A DNA stretch of 64,000 nucleotides from Lachnospiraceae bacterium (GCA_024698705.1 JAILQX010000030.1:25237-89236); one strand, 5' to 3'. Numbered from the stretch's first letter, positions 41,923 to 51,731 are shown. Numbers and translations: made by a program. Notes: generated from the letters alone by a model not told the origin.

Positions 41923-43830
41923 TCAAATCTCAAATACCACTGCGGAAAACGGCGGTAAGTCAAAATTAAGGGTATAATCCCTGTTATCACATTCATACGG
42001 TTTGGGTGTGATACTTTCGGGTATCACATGTCCGTTTCCACCGAATCTCTCATCATCACTGTTAAGCAGCAGCTTTACCTTCTTCGAACTCGGAACGCCT
42101 ACCGCGTACTCTTCTCTGAGCATCGGTGTCATATTGAGGACAAATAAAAGCTTCTTCTTTCCGTCCTTGCTCTTTCTTATGAAGCTGTAGGTGCTTCTGT
42201 CCGCATCGTCACAGTTGACCCACTCAAAGCCGCCCCAGTCATTGTCTATCTCATACATTGCCCTGTTGCTTCGGTAAAGATTCAGCAATTCCTTCACATA
42301 ATCACGCATTCCCCTGTTGAGAGGCTCACCGAGAAGGAACCAATCGAGTTCTCTTGCTTCGGACCATTCTCTTTCCTGTCCGAAATCCTGTCCCATGAAC
42401 AGCAGCTTTTTGCCGCAATGACCGAACATAAACGTATATCCGACTCTTAAGTTGGCATATTTGTCAACATGATATCCGGGCATCTTGTTGACCATAGAGC
42501 ACTTCAGATGAACGACCTCATCATGTGACAGCGGAAGGATATAATTTTCCGCGCTGTTATAGCTCATTGCAAATGTAAGGGCATGATGGTTATTCTTCCT
42601 GAAATAAGGATTGAGCTTCATGTATTCGCAGAAATCATGCATCCAGCCCATGTTCCATTTAAATGAAAATCCCAGGCCATCATCTTCCACCTTTGCGGTT
42701 ATCTTAGGCCATGCCGTGGATTCTTCGGCGATCGTCATGACACCCATATTCAGTCCGTTTATAACGGAATTCAGGTGCTTAAAGAATTCTATGGCTTCAA
42801 GGTTTTCATTGCCGCCGTATTTGTTGGCAACCCATTCGCCGTCCTTACGACCGTAATCAAGGTAAAGCATAGATGCCACCGCATCAACCCTGAGTCCGTC
42901 TATATGGAATTCCTTTATCCAATAAAGCGCATTGGCTATAAGGAAATTCTTAATCTCTGTTTTGCCGTAATTAAATATCTTTGTTCCCCAGTCCGGATGT
43001 TCTCCCCTTCTCGTGTCGGGATGCTCATACAGGCAGGTTCCGTCGAACTCCGACAATCCGTGGGCATCTCTTGGGAAATGAGCCGGTACCCAGTCAAGGA
43101 TGACGCCTACACCGTTTTTATGGAGAAGATTTACAAGATAAGCAAAATCCTCCGGTGTTCCGTACCTGGATGTGGGTGCATAATATCCCGTAACCTGATA
43201 GCCCCATGAACCGTCAAACGGATATTCCGCGATACCCATGAGTTCTATATGTGTATATTTCATTTCCGAAAGATATTCAACTATCCTGTCGGCAAATTCC
43301 CTGTAATTGTAGAATCCGTCCTCACCTGTGGGATGCTTCATCCACGAACCGATCTGGCATTCATATATTGCGAGCGGCTGGCTGTTCATATCCTTGCCGG
43401 CTCTGGCTTTCATCCATGTGGCATCAGACCACTTTATCTTCGATATATCAAAGATCCTTGATGCCGTTCCGGGCCTGAGTTCCGCCATATTTGCATACGG
43501 ATCAGCCTTATACAGTTTGTCTCCCTTGGGTGTTATGATCAGATATTTGTAAAGTTCACCTTCGGCTATCCCGGGATAAAATCCCGTAAATATGCCTCCC
43601 GGTCCTATTTTTTTAAGCGGATGTGAACGCTCATTCCAGTCATTGAACGTCCCTATGACATAAACTTCGGCTGCGTTCGGTGCCCATACGGCAAAGAAAA
43701 CCCCGTCTTTTCCGTCTTCATTTGAAAAATGAGCTCCTAATTTTTTATATATGTCATAATGTGTTCCCTGTGCAAACAGGAACTGATCGTCCTCCGATAT
43801 AAATACATTCTGCTTGATTTTAGCTGCCAC
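41923..43830 (-). CDS. glgB: 1,4-alpha-glucan branching enzyme
   Basis: A 635-residue GH13 branching enzyme that makes alpha-1,6 branches in glycogen. An N-terminal CBM48 (FAVWAPNAAEVYVIGTFNDW) precedes the catalytic barrel: nucleophile Asp in DGLRVDAVASM, acid/base Glu in MTIAEESTAWP and transition-state Asp in LPLSHDEVVH. A C-terminal beta domain ends it. The start is a GTG at 43830 with GAGAGGA 8 bases upstream. It lies 18 bases after the TPR/AAA-like gene, so they are probably co-transcribed; no other glycogen genes are in view. Confidence 0.96.
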   Translation of the reverse strand: MAAKIKQNVFISEDDQFLFAQGTHYDIYKKLGAHFSNEDGKDGVFFAVWAPNAAEVYVIGTFNDWNERSHPLKKIGPGGIFTGFYPGIAEGELYKYLIITPKGDKLYKADPYANMAELRPGTASRIFDISKIKWSDATWMKARAGKDMNSQPLAIYECQIGSWMKHPTGEDGFYNYREFADRIVEYLSEMKYTHIELMGIAEYPFDGSWGYQVTGYYAPTSRYGTPEDFAYLVNLLHKNGVGVILDWVPAHFPRDAHGLSEFDGTCLYEHPDTRRGEHPDWGTKIFNYGKTEIKNFLIANALYWIKEFHIDGLRVDAVASMLYLDYGRKDGEWVANKYGGNENLEAIEFFKHLNSVINGLNMGVMTIAEESTAWPKITAKVEDDGLGFSFKWNMGWMHDFCEYMKLNPYFRKNNHHALTFAMSYNSAENYILPLSHDEVVHLKCSMVNKMPGYHVDKYANLRVGYTFMFGHCGKKLLFMGQDFGQEREWSEARELDWFLLGEPLNRGMRDYVKELLNLYRSNRAMYEIDNDWGGFEWVNCDDADRSTYSFIRKSKDGKKKLLFVLNMTPMLREEYAVGVPSSKKVKLLLNSDDERFGGNGHVIPESITPKPYECDNRDYTLNFDLPPFSAVVFEI

Positions 43831-43848
43831 CGAACTATCCTCTCTGTT

Positions 43849-46800
43849 CTATCCCAAAAAATCGTTCTCCCTAAGGATTATCATATCATCATCATCGTAT
43901 CTCTTGGCAAATAATACGTCGGTGAAATGCTTCAATGATTTCTTATTGGCTCTCTCAATAGCCTCATCAAGGATCTCCCTTACATCCGATACCGTAACCA
44001 CATGATCACTGGTCTGCAACTCATCTATTCTTGTGTGCAATGCAAGTATACCCATATCATCTATGGAGTATTCAAGGTGCTCGGCATATTTCTTTCCGTA
44101 TGCGACAAGTGCATCATCGCTGAGCTCTTCAACCTCTATATTGATATTGAATATCTGCTTCATACCGTCGAAATATTCCATCATCTTATGCATATTCTTT
44201 TTGGTATCCTGCAGAGCAACAACTATTCCGGTCTTTTCCTGATTGAGTGATTTGAGCAGGTCCTTGGTCGTTTCCGCACTCATGCCGCTGGCTTTTTCTA
44301 TGATCAGTCCGCCGTTGGCGAGCTTCTCGACCATAACGCTGATCATCTTATTGTTCAGTGCCTGTCCCGAAACCTTTGCGATCTTGCCGGTAAAGTTACG
44401 ATCCGTATTCTTGACGTATCTGATAACGTTCTTTGCCAGCTCGAGAGATTCCTCCGTGGTCTCTCCCGTAACAAAGACATTACCCGTATATGCTGCCAAA
44501 CTTATTTTATCCAATGAGTGTAACAGATTTTGTCTCGCTCTCTTGGTCTGAGCAAACTGGGCAAATAAAGCAAGCTCATCTTCATTCATCGAACGGTTGT
44601 CATCTGCGGAATATGATTCGGGCTCAGTATTTGTTTCCCTTGCAAATAAAGGCTTCTCTTCGTGTTTCTTTGTATCTACCGTAACAAACGGTTCGTCCTC
44701 TTTTGCCTTGTATTCCTCTTCAACAACGGGTTCGGGTTTTTCTTTGGGCTGTACTTCGGCCGGGTTAACGGGTTGTGCTTCAGGCTGTACCACAGGTTCT
44801 TCTGTCTGATCCTGTGAATTTTCCTCTATCTCGACAAGTTCTTCTACACCGTCATCTTCCTGCTGTACAGGTTCTGTTGCAGGTGCCGGCTCTTCAATCT
44901 GTTCTGAATCGGGTTCTTCGGGCTGTTCTGTAGCCGGCGCTTCGGGCTGCTCGCTTACGGGTTCACCGACAGGCTCATTTACTGCCGGTTCTGCATTTTT
45001 AGGTCCCTCATTTTCCTGTACCTCAGGTTCTTCTTTTGCTCCGGCAGTATTTTCCGTGGCTTCACTCTTTGCCTTATCCGCTTCTTCAGCCATCAGTTCG
45101 GCAAGATATTTTTCGTATTCTGCCTCTGTATCTATTTCACCGTCGGGGACCTCATCCCTTTCGAGTTTTTCAAATATACCTTCTTCACGGAGCTGCTGTG
45201 TATCCGTAAACAGGTTTCCTGTCTCTTCAAGAACTTCCTTGGCCAGACTCTGTTCATATTTGACCTGGTTCTGTTTCTTGGTATTTTCCCATTCGTTAAG
45301 GATATCATTGATGCTCATCTGACCGGTTATCTGTTTTTCAATCGGCGGAGCCGCATCGGGAACGACCAGACTGATCTGACCGTCATATTCCTGGGCCAAT
45401 ACATTTTCCATTGATTTGGGAACAGCGGAATTGTCATATACCGGGTATGTATTGGCGACAGGCTGCTCCTGCGGATAGTTGACCGGACGGTTCATATCCA
45501 GGGCATTTACCAATGCTTCCTGCACCCTTTTGTCTATGAGTTCAAGGAGCTCTTCTTTATTGCGATCGCCTATATCCTCACTTATGTGGTCTTCAAGCTG
45601 ATCGTGAGGCTGCTTTATCGAAGGATCGTTGAAATCAAATCCGTAGGAATCCTCATGCAATGAAGAATTATATGCTTTCGCTACCGCATGCAGTTCCTCT
45701 CTGTTAAATACCTTGGTCGCTTCCATCGGCTCAATGATCTCAACGGTATCGTCAAGATTCATGAGTTCCGCAGTATTTGGGCCTACCTTTGGTATCTCGG
45801 CCTCTTCTATGGCCTCCTGATCTATACTGTCTATGTCGGCTTCTTCAGCTTCCCTAAGTTCTGAAGGAAGATGATCCGGATTGTACATCATGGTAAGCTC
45901 AAGGTCCTTTACCGGATCGTAAGCATCCTGTGTCCGTTTGCTGTTATCATCAGCCGAATCTGAGAAGAATATCTCCTCCATCTCACCCGTATCATGCAAA
46001 GAAGCCGCCAAAGTGCCTGTATTGGCCGAGTTTTTGGCTACCATTGCAGCCGTGTCGGTTATCTGCTCATCCCTGAACAGGGTTCTGGACATGTTTTCCG
46101 TGGTCGTTCCGGGATGTTCATTGACGTTTACTGCAGGTGTTCCTTCAAATACCTGCACATTTTCGGTATATGTCTTCTCAGGCTTTATCTGCCTGTCCGG
46201 TGAAAAATCATCCGGTATGTACTGTCCGGGTTCCGCTTTGCCGTTCTCATCAGGTACGAGAGGCGCAAAGCCGTTGTCCGCAACAAGAACTCCCTTCATG
46301 GATTCAGCAAGCTCACGCTGAAGATTAATCGTGTTGTATTTGCTCATATCCATGGTCTTGACCTGGATATCATCTGTAGCATTTTTTACTTCCTGCTCAG
46401 GTATTTCAACCGTATTCTGCTTTATGAATTCTTCTTTTTCCTTAGGCGGGAGCATGCTCTGATACAGATCCATCTGACTCTCCGTCAGCTGCTGATGGAG
46501 CATCTTCAACTCCATGGCCTTCTTAACGTATGCGCCTTCCCTGAACCACAGGATCAATTCATCACATTCCTCCACGCACTTTGTCGTCAATCCTATGCGA
46601 TGATAGAGATATGCGAGCTCATAGCCCCATTTTTCCTTGTAATCACGTTTTTTGAGTTCTTCGAGGACAGCTATCCGTTCTTCAAGACTTACGTCCTGTG
46701 CTTCATATATCTTGTACTGTAAGATAAACTTGCCGTTATCGGTCGGTGCCATCTGAACAAATTGCTTGTAATACTCGATGGCCTGTACAACCTCTTCCAT

Positions 46801-47058
46801 CTTTATACAAAGCTCACACAGAGAATATACGATCATCCTTCCGTTCGGATATCTCTCATATGCCTGCTCGAGCAATACCTTTGCGTCTTTGTATCTCCTG
46901 TTGATCTTATACAGGTCGCTTATGGTACAGAGTGTGTTGACACTTCTTATCCTGGTCCAGTCTATGGTATCGGCGATCTCAAGCGCTTTCTGATATTCCC
47001 TCTGTTTGATGAGTGATTTTATCTCATCGGATCTTAATTTGTATTCGTACTTGTCCAA
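43849..47058 (-). CDS. TPR protein with long acidic linker and degenerate AAA-like C-terminus
   Basis: A 1069-residue soluble protein in three parts. Residues 1 to about 200 are TPR-like helical repeats (YQKALEIADTID, YKDAKVLLEQAYERYPNG, QAIEYYKQFVQMAP). Residues 210-820 are an acidic, disordered region rich in Glu, Pro and Gln (EQPEEPDSEQIEEPAPATEP). The last 245 residues look like an AAA+ core of the CbbX/SpoVK kind, but the Walker A loop is GETTEESL and lacks Gly-Lys-Thr. Function unknown. The start is a TTG at 47058 with GAGGG upstream. It precedes glgB. Confidence 0.75.
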   Translation of the reverse strand: MDKYEYKLRSDEIKSLIKQREYQKALEIADTIDWTRIRSVNTLCTISDLYKINRRYKDAKVLLEQAYERYPNGRMIVYSLCELCIKMEEVVQAIEYYKQFVQMAPTDNGKFILQYKIYEAQDVSLEERIAVLEELKKRDYKEKWGYELAYLYHRIGLTTKCVEECDELILWFREGAYVKKAMELKMLHQQLTESQMDLYQSMLPPKEKEEFIKQNTVEIPEQEVKNATDDIQVKTMDMSKYNTINLQRELAESMKGVLVADNGFAPLVPDENGKAEPGQYIPDDFSPDRQIKPEKTYTENVQVFEGTPAVNVNEHPGTTTENMSRTLFRDEQITDTAAMVAKNSANTGTLAASLHDTGEMEEIFFSDSADDNSKRTQDAYDPVKDLELTMMYNPDHLPSELREAEEADIDSIDQEAIEEAEIPKVGPNTAELMNLDDTVEIIEPMEATKVFNREELHAVAKAYNSSLHEDSYGFDFNDPSIKQPHDQLEDHISEDIGDRNKEELLELIDKRVQEALVNALDMNRPVNYPQEQPVANTYPVYDNSAVPKSMENVLAQEYDGQISLVVPDAAPPIEKQITGQMSINDILNEWENTKKQNQVKYEQSLAKEVLEETGNLFTDTQQLREEGIFEKLERDEVPDGEIDTEAEYEKYLAELMAEEADKAKSEATENTAGAKEEPEVQENEGPKNAEPAVNEPVGEPVSEQPEAPATEQPEEPDSEQIEEPAPATEPVQQEDDGVEELVEIEENSQDQTEEPVVQPEAQPVNPAEVQPKEKPEPVVEEEYKAKEDEPFVTVDTKKHEEKPLFARETNTEPESYSADDNRSMNEDELALFAQFAQTKRARQNLLHSLDKISLAAYTGNVFVTGETTEESLELAKNVIRYVKNTDRNFTGKIAKVSGQALNNKMISVMVEKLANGGLIIEKASGMSAETTKDLLKSLNQEKTGIVVALQDTKKNMHKMMEYFDGMKQIFNINIEVEELSDDALVAYGKKYAEHLEYSIDDMGILALHTRIDELQTSDHVVTVSDVREILDEAIERANKKSLKHFTDVLFAKRYDDDDMIILRENDFLG

Positions 47059-47165
47059 AACTCTTCCCTCTAAAACGTTGTACTACAATATCTTGTATCT
47101 GCAAAAAGCAAAAATACCCACTATTCACCGTATCAAGTTTATCACAGCATATGTCAAAACACAAG

Positions 47166-47227
47166 AAAAAGTAGGATTAAAAAGGGAAAATACCAGATTT
47201 AGTATTTTCCCTTTTTACCTACTTTTT
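47166..47227. terminator. Very long hairpin terminator after cysK
   Basis: The central 15-bp perfect stem (47179-47193 with 47202-47216, loop of 8) extends through a small internal loop by ten more pairs (47166-47175 with 47218-47227). A/T runs on both sides. It begins 42 bases after the cysK stop. Confidence 0.88.
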
Positions 47228-47268
47228 AAGATGATTATTCAACATTTAGTGGTTCATTTATTCTTTTT

Positions 47269-48201
47269 TCAGTCATTCTCAAACAAAGGTGTTGAGAAAT
47301 ATCTCTCTGCCGTGTCGGGAAGAACGGTTACCACTGTCTTTCCCTTTCCGAGTTTTTTTGCCAGTTTAAGTGCCGCCGCTACATTTGTCCCGGAACTGAT
47401 GCCGCACATGATGCCTTCTTTTCTTGCCAGATCCTGGGCTGTCTGTATGGCTTCTTCATCGGTAACAATATAGATATCATCGTAGATCTTTTGGTTCAGG
47501 TTCTTGGGAATGATACCGTCGCCGATACCCATCTGCAGATGAGTACCGATATTTCCGCCTGCAAGGATCGCGGCATTTTCGGGTTCTACCGCCCAGATCT
47601 CAATATCCGGATACTGTGCTTTTAATACTTCACCGATACCGCTTATTGTACCTCCCGTACCTATACCAGAGCAGAATCCGTGGATCGGTCCGGCAACCTG
47701 CTCCATTATCTCAAGTCCGGTGTGATGCTTGTGGACCTGCGGATTCGCGGGATTCTCAAACTGCTGCGGTATATAGACCCTGGGATCTTCTTTTGCCATA
47801 CGCAGGGCAGTCTGCAGACACTCATCTATACATGCTCCTATATCGCCCGCATCATGGATCAGTATCACTTCAGCTCCATAATGTCTTACAAGAAGCCTTC
47901 TTTCTTCGCTGACGCTGTCCGGCATGATGATCTTTGTCTTATATCCCTTTACCGCACCTATAAGTGCAAGCCCGATACCCTGATTACCGCTTGTGGGTTC
48001 AACGATTATGGTATCTTCTTTGATAATTCCGTCTCGTTCCGCCTGCCTTATCATGTTATAGGCCGTTCTGGTCTTTATTGATCCGCCAACATTAAGACCT
48101 TCGTATTTGACCAGCACCTCAGCCGCTTCCGGATCGTTCATTCTGTTCAATCTGATCATTGGAGTGTGTCCAATGTATTCAAGTATGTTATCGCAAACCA
48201 T
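47269..48201 (-). CDS. cysK: Cysteine synthase family PLP enzyme
   Basis: A 310-residue PLP-dependent beta-replacement enzyme of the cysteine synthase family, making cysteine from O-acetylserine and sulfide. The PLP lysine lies in GGSIKTRTAYNM, where most CysK proteins have a KDR motif. The TSGNQGIGLA loop has Gln where TSGNTG is standard. The phosphate loop GIGTGGTISGIG and the end LPDTAERYFST are typical. These changes suggest a separate subgroup, possibly with another acceptor. Own promoter (48240-48268) and terminator; single gene. Confidence 0.85.
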   Translation of the reverse strand: MVCDNILEYIGHTPMIRLNRMNDPEAAEVLVKYEGLNVGGSIKTRTAYNMIRQAERDGIIKEDTIIVEPTSGNQGIGLALIGAVKGYKTKIIMPDSVSEERRLLVRHYGAEVILIHDAGDIGACIDECLQTALRMAKEDPRVYIPQQFENPANPQVHKHHTGLEIMEQVAGPIHGFCSGIGTGGTISGIGEVLKAQYPDIEIWAVEPENAAILAGGNIGTHLQMGIGDGIIPKNLNQKIYDDIYIVTDEEAIQTAQDLARKEGIMCGISSGTNVAAALKLAKKLGKGKTVVTVLPDTAERYFSTPLFEND

Positions 48202-48239
48202 GTTTTTATCCTTTTTGTTGTATTTTCAGAACATTTTTG

Positions 48240-48268
48240 ATTATATATCTTTTCCCGATATTATGCAA
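48240..48268 (-). promoter_or_regulatory. Sigma-A promoter of cysK
   Basis: On the minus strand: -35 TTGCAT (48263-48268), 17-bp spacer, -10 TATAAT (48240-48245). The leader is about 32 bases, too short for a T-box or SAM riboswitch. Confidence 0.8.
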
Positions 48269-48286
48269 AATCTTTTCAGAGCACAG

Positions 48287-48330
48287 TAAAACGCCGACAG
48301 ACCAATGAAAGATCTGTCGGCGCTTTTTTG
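48287..48330 (-). terminator. Terminator of the GH16 gene
   Basis: Stem CGCCGACAGA (48292-48301) with TCTGTCGGCG (48313-48322), 11-base loop. A short U-run (48288-48291) follows on the minus strand and a T6 run lies on the plus side. Confidence 0.8.
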
Positions 48331-48364
48331 TCCATATAGGGAGATAAAAAGAAGCGTTTATTTA

Positions 48365-49771
48365 CTATTCTATCTGTTCAACGCGGACATTGGTGATATC
48401 AACCGTTGCCGTTGATCCCCTGTGTCCGAGGTTAAATTCAAGTCTTCCTCTCGGATCGTCCTTTTCCGTCATTTCAAATTCATATGTTATGGTCTGCCAC
48501 TCGGGTCCGACCTCAAATTCCGTATCCGGATAATATCTTATCCAGTCCACGAACGGTGCTGTTATGCAGGAAATGATATTTCTTGTTTCATCCGCTCTGG
48601 CATCAAAGGTTACACGATATTTGTTGCCCTTTATAAACGGTATATCCCAGAATACCAGCTGAACCGAATAATCCACCATACCTTCGTTGGTAGTAGTGAT
48701 CTCGATCATGTTATCCTTGATAACTGCCTCACCCGCACCTGTCTGGGCAAGCAGGAATTTCCAGTCAACATCATCCGTCAGGTCTTCACTTGCATCACTG
48801 AAATCCCAGTCTGTTACAAAGTTTCCGTCTTCTCCGGGTTCTCTTGCATCATATACGGGCTTTTCAACATTTGTATCATATGCGGGTTTCTGGTATACCC
48901 TTACATAATCGATAAGGAATTTTGCATTTTCAAAATCGGTACTGTCATCCGGATCACCGGGCCAGTCACCGCCTACTGCGAGGTTCATCTGAACGAAGAA
49001 GCTCTGATCAAACGGTGCGGGATACGGTTTTTCATTGTCACCTTCTGCACTGAACCAGTCATTGCATACGAGGGTTTCCGTTCCGTCGATGTAGAATCTC
49101 ATCTCACCGGGTTCCCATTCAACCGAATAATCATGGAAATCATTTGAAAAGCTCTTATCTCCTTCGAGTGTGAGCAGTCCCTGCTGCTGAGCGTGAGGCT
49201 CACCATAGTGGATGGTCGTATAAGCTGTCTGTGTCTCATGTCCGAGAACTTCCATGATATCTATCTCGCCGCACTTGGGCCACTGTCCGTAATGCGACTC
49301 GTCTGTGGGCATCATCCATCCTGCGGGCCACAATCCCTGTCCCTCGGGAGCTTTGGCTCTTATAATAACCTTTCCGTAGGTAAAATCCTGCTTGTTCTGC
49401 GAATTTACCTTGCCTGATGTATAGGTAGCCTTGCCGTTTTCATCCACAGTCTTTATTGCTCTCAGGACCAGGCATCCGTCCTCTACATATATGTTGTCCG
49501 TGCTGGCTTCATAAGACTGGAGTTCATGATTTGTCCAGCCGGCTTCCCTGACTTCCATGTTCCAGTTGTTTTCATTGAGGGTATTTCCGTCAAATTCATC
49601 TGCCCATAAGAGGTTGTAGCCATCCAATGCGGGTGTTTCAGTAACCGTTATTTCCTCTTCCTTCACCGGTGTGGGGGAGGCTTCAGGGGGCTCTTCAGTT
49701 ACGGTATTGCCGCATCCCGTCATACACAGTACTGCTGCAAAACCCATTATTGCCAAAATATGTCTTTTCAT
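48365..49771 (-). CDS. GH16 beta-glucanase lipoprotein (laminarinase/lichenase type)
   Basis: A 468-residue secreted lipoprotein with lipobox MTGC (Cys about residue 20), a Pro/Glu/Thr linker and a GH16 catalytic domain (about 50-295). The active-site signature is GEIDIMEVLG, with nucleophile and acid/base Glu. A C-terminal domain of about 150 residues resembles carbohydrate-binding CBM4/9-type modules. It cleaves beta-1,3 or mixed beta-1,3-1,4 glucans at the cell surface. It lies 65 bases after the GH5 gene and shares its likely AraC regulator. Confidence 0.93.
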   Translation of the reverse strand: MKRHILAIMGFAAVLCMTGCGNTVTEEPPEASPTPVKEEEITVTETPALDGYNLLWADEFDGNTLNENNWNMEVREAGWTNHELQSYEASTDNIYVEDGCLVLRAIKTVDENGKATYTSGKVNSQNKQDFTYGKVIIRAKAPEGQGLWPAGWMMPTDESHYGQWPKCGEIDIMEVLGHETQTAYTTIHYGEPHAQQQGLLTLEGDKSFSNDFHDYSVEWEPGEMRFYIDGTETLVCNDWFSAEGDNEKPYPAPFDQSFFVQMNLAVGGDWPGDPDDSTDFENAKFLIDYVRVYQKPAYDTNVEKPVYDAREPGEDGNFVTDWDFSDASEDLTDDVDWKFLLAQTGAGEAVIKDNMIEITTTNEGMVDYSVQLVFWDIPFIKGNKYRVTFDARADETRNIISCITAPFVDWIRYYPDTEFEVGPEWQTITYEFEMTEKDDPRGRLEFNLGHRGSTATVDITNVRVEQIE

Positions 49772-49836
49772 CTGCTTCTCCTTTTCTTTAAATGATCGTC
49801 ATCCGCAAATGACTGATATTTATATTTCTTTACCGT

Positions 49837-50826
49837 TTAATCCACGAGACCGAAATCCATCCTGCGGTAACTCCATACTGCATGTCCGATCTTATATTTG
49901 TCCATCGTGGCATCAAACAGTTTGAACCACTTTTCGGCCTCTGCTTTGTCTGCCCTATCGATAACACCGTATTCTCCGCAATACAGAGCAACATTCCTTT
50001 TATTTGCCACATCGACGGCCGATCTTATAAGATCCTCAAAATATTTTTCATCTATCTTGCAGTTCATGTCATATTTTGTAAAATCCGAATATGCCTGATT
50101 GAGATATTTGCTGCTGTATCTTTCGTAATCCGCATAGGTCATCTCAAAAGGACATCTGAACTCCGTATCCATGGTCGCTATCCACGGTGCTCCCTGATGT
50201 GTGAATACGAGTGGCTCATAAAAATGAAAATTGTATACAATATTGTCATCAAACGGAGGAGTGATCGCTTCAACCGCTTCAACACTGTTATTGTTATAGC
50301 CGCCGATAAGGATCTTTATATCCTCGGAATACCTTCTGATCATGGCGACACATCTTTCCGCCATATTGTTCCAGGTATCCATGTAACGCGGGTCAGTTAC
50401 CTCATTGAGGAGCTCAAATGCCAGCATGTCGCTGTATTTTGCATACCTTTTCGCAAGCTCATCCCAGATATCGTAGAAATGATCTTGCAGTTCTTTACTA
50501 TCAAACAGGCCTTTTTCATTGTGAAACGGATCAAATGAAAAACCGGGTGTCCGATGTAAGTCCAGTACCATGTTCAGACCGTTTTTTTTGCAGTTTTCTA
50601 TGGTAAAGTCGATATAGGAAAATCCGCTTTCCGAAAAATTAAGGTCTTCATCCATTATCACTTCATAATCAATGGGCAATCTGATATGGTCAAAGCCCAT
50701 TTCCACAACCCTGGCAAAATCCTCTTCGGTGATAAAACTGTCATAATGCTCTTTGGTATATGCCTCGCATTGAGACAGATAACCGCCAAAATTGACTCCT
50801 TTCATAAAGCTTTTGAATTCTTTCAT
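49837..50826 (-). CDS. GH5 family glucanase, cytoplasmic
   Basis: A 329-residue GH5 barrel enzyme. The N-terminal GVNFGGYLSQ, the HIRLPIDYE strand, the acid/base Glu in AFELLNEVTD and the nucleophile Glu in LYCGEYGVID match the family. There is no signal peptide or membrane segment, so it likely works inside the cell on imported oligosaccharides such as short beta-glucans. GCGGAGG precedes the ATG at 50826. It diverges from the AraC regulator and precedes the GH16 gene, suggesting surface cleavage, uptake, then internal hydrolysis. Confidence 0.92.
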   Translation of the reverse strand: MKEFKSFMKGVNFGGYLSQCEAYTKEHYDSFITEEDFARVVEMGFDHIRLPIDYEVIMDEDLNFSESGFSYIDFTIENCKKNGLNMVLDLHRTPGFSFDPFHNEKGLFDSKELQDHFYDIWDELAKRYAKYSDMLAFELLNEVTDPRYMDTWNNMAERCVAMIRRYSEDIKILIGGYNNNSVEAVEAITPPFDDNIVYNFHFYEPLVFTHQGAPWIATMDTEFRCPFEMTYADYERYSSKYLNQAYSDFTKYDMNCKIDEKYFEDLIRSAVDVANKRNVALYCGEYGVIDRADKAEAEKWFKLFDATMDKYKIGHAVWSYRRMDFGLVD

Positions 50827-50966
50827 ACGACCTCCGCTTAAGTCTTTCCTGATATTTATCTGTATCTTTTCTTCCCTATGATTCTATGATAAGATTATTT
50901 CAACCGATAATATATCAATTTAATGTTATTTTTATAATATTTTTGTCTGATATAAAGGAGATATAA

Positions 50967-51731
50967 ATGAGATCCGACAAAAGCCTTCAGCACGAATGGG
51001 TCTATCGAGAATACGTTAACAGGGAAAATATGTTTTTCCATGCTCCTCTCGAGCCCGAAATGGATTTCTATGAAGCAGTGGCTTCCGGAAAGGAGGCGCC
51101 CGTCCGTGAGTATCTCAAAGAGGATTTCTTAAAAAAAGAAGGCCTCGGCAGGCTTTCCGACAATGTTTATCGCAACGGGGCCTACCATTTTGCCATAACG
51201 GCCGCACTTATAGCGAGAGCCTGCATAAGGGCAGGTCTTTCCGTTGAGGAATCCTATTCTCTCTCGGATTTTTATATCCAAAAGGTGGATAAACTCACAT
51301 CTCTTGCTGACATAACGGCTCTGCATGATGAGATGGTCATGGACTATAACCGCAGAATGAACGCTCTCAATCAGACTCACAAAAAAACAGGCCTGGGATA
51401 TTCCAAACCTGTGGTAAATGTCATCAACTATATATACGGTCACCTTCATACAAGGATAACCCTTGATAATCTTGCCGCTTACAGCCACTTAAGTCCGGCT
51501 TATCTGTCCAAGCTCTTCAAGAAAGAGACAGGTATGACGATCAGCTCATATATTTCCGAACAGAAGATAGCGACTGCCAAAAACATGCTCATATATTCGG
51601 ATTACACTCCGGCCCAGATCGCTCTGATACTTGCTTTTCCGTCACAGAGTTATTTTACATATTGCTTCAGACGCTCTATCGGAAAGACTCCTCTTGCTTT
51701 CAGCAAGGCACAATACAGATTCGGCGAATGA
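50967..51731 (+). CDS. AraC family transcriptional regulator
   Basis: A 254-residue regulator with an N-terminal helical domain (about 1-145) that does not look like the usual cupin. The C-terminal AraC-type double helix-turn-helix (about 155-254) shows ITLDNLAAYSHLSPAYLSKLFKKETGMTI and IALILAFPSQSYFTYCFRRSIGKTPLAF. AAGGAG precedes the ATG. It diverges from the GH5/GH16 genes across 140 bases and probably controls them in response to a glucan breakdown product; the inducer is unknown. Confidence 0.9.
   Translation: MRSDKSLQHEWVYREYVNRENMFFHAPLEPEMDFYEAVASGKEAPVREYLKEDFLKKEGLGRLSDNVYRNGAYHFAITAALIARACIRAGLSVEESYSLSDFYIQKVDKLTSLADITALHDEMVMDYNRRMNALNQTHKKTGLGYSKPVVNVINYIYGHLHTRITLDNLAAYSHLSPAYLSKLFKKETGMTISSYISEQKIATAKNMLIYSDYTPAQIALILAFPSQSYFTYCFRRSIGKTPLAFSKAQYRFGE

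Noticed and set aside
47130..47160. TTGACA on the minus strand as a promoter for the TPR/AAA-like gene
   Set aside because: No credible -10 at 16-18 bases; the best hexamers (GATACG, TGATAC) match the consensus poorly.
50827..50966. TATAAT-like boxes in the GH5-AraC spacer
   Set aside because: Several AT-rich candidates exist in both directions but none has a matching -35 at the right distance, so no promoter is called there.
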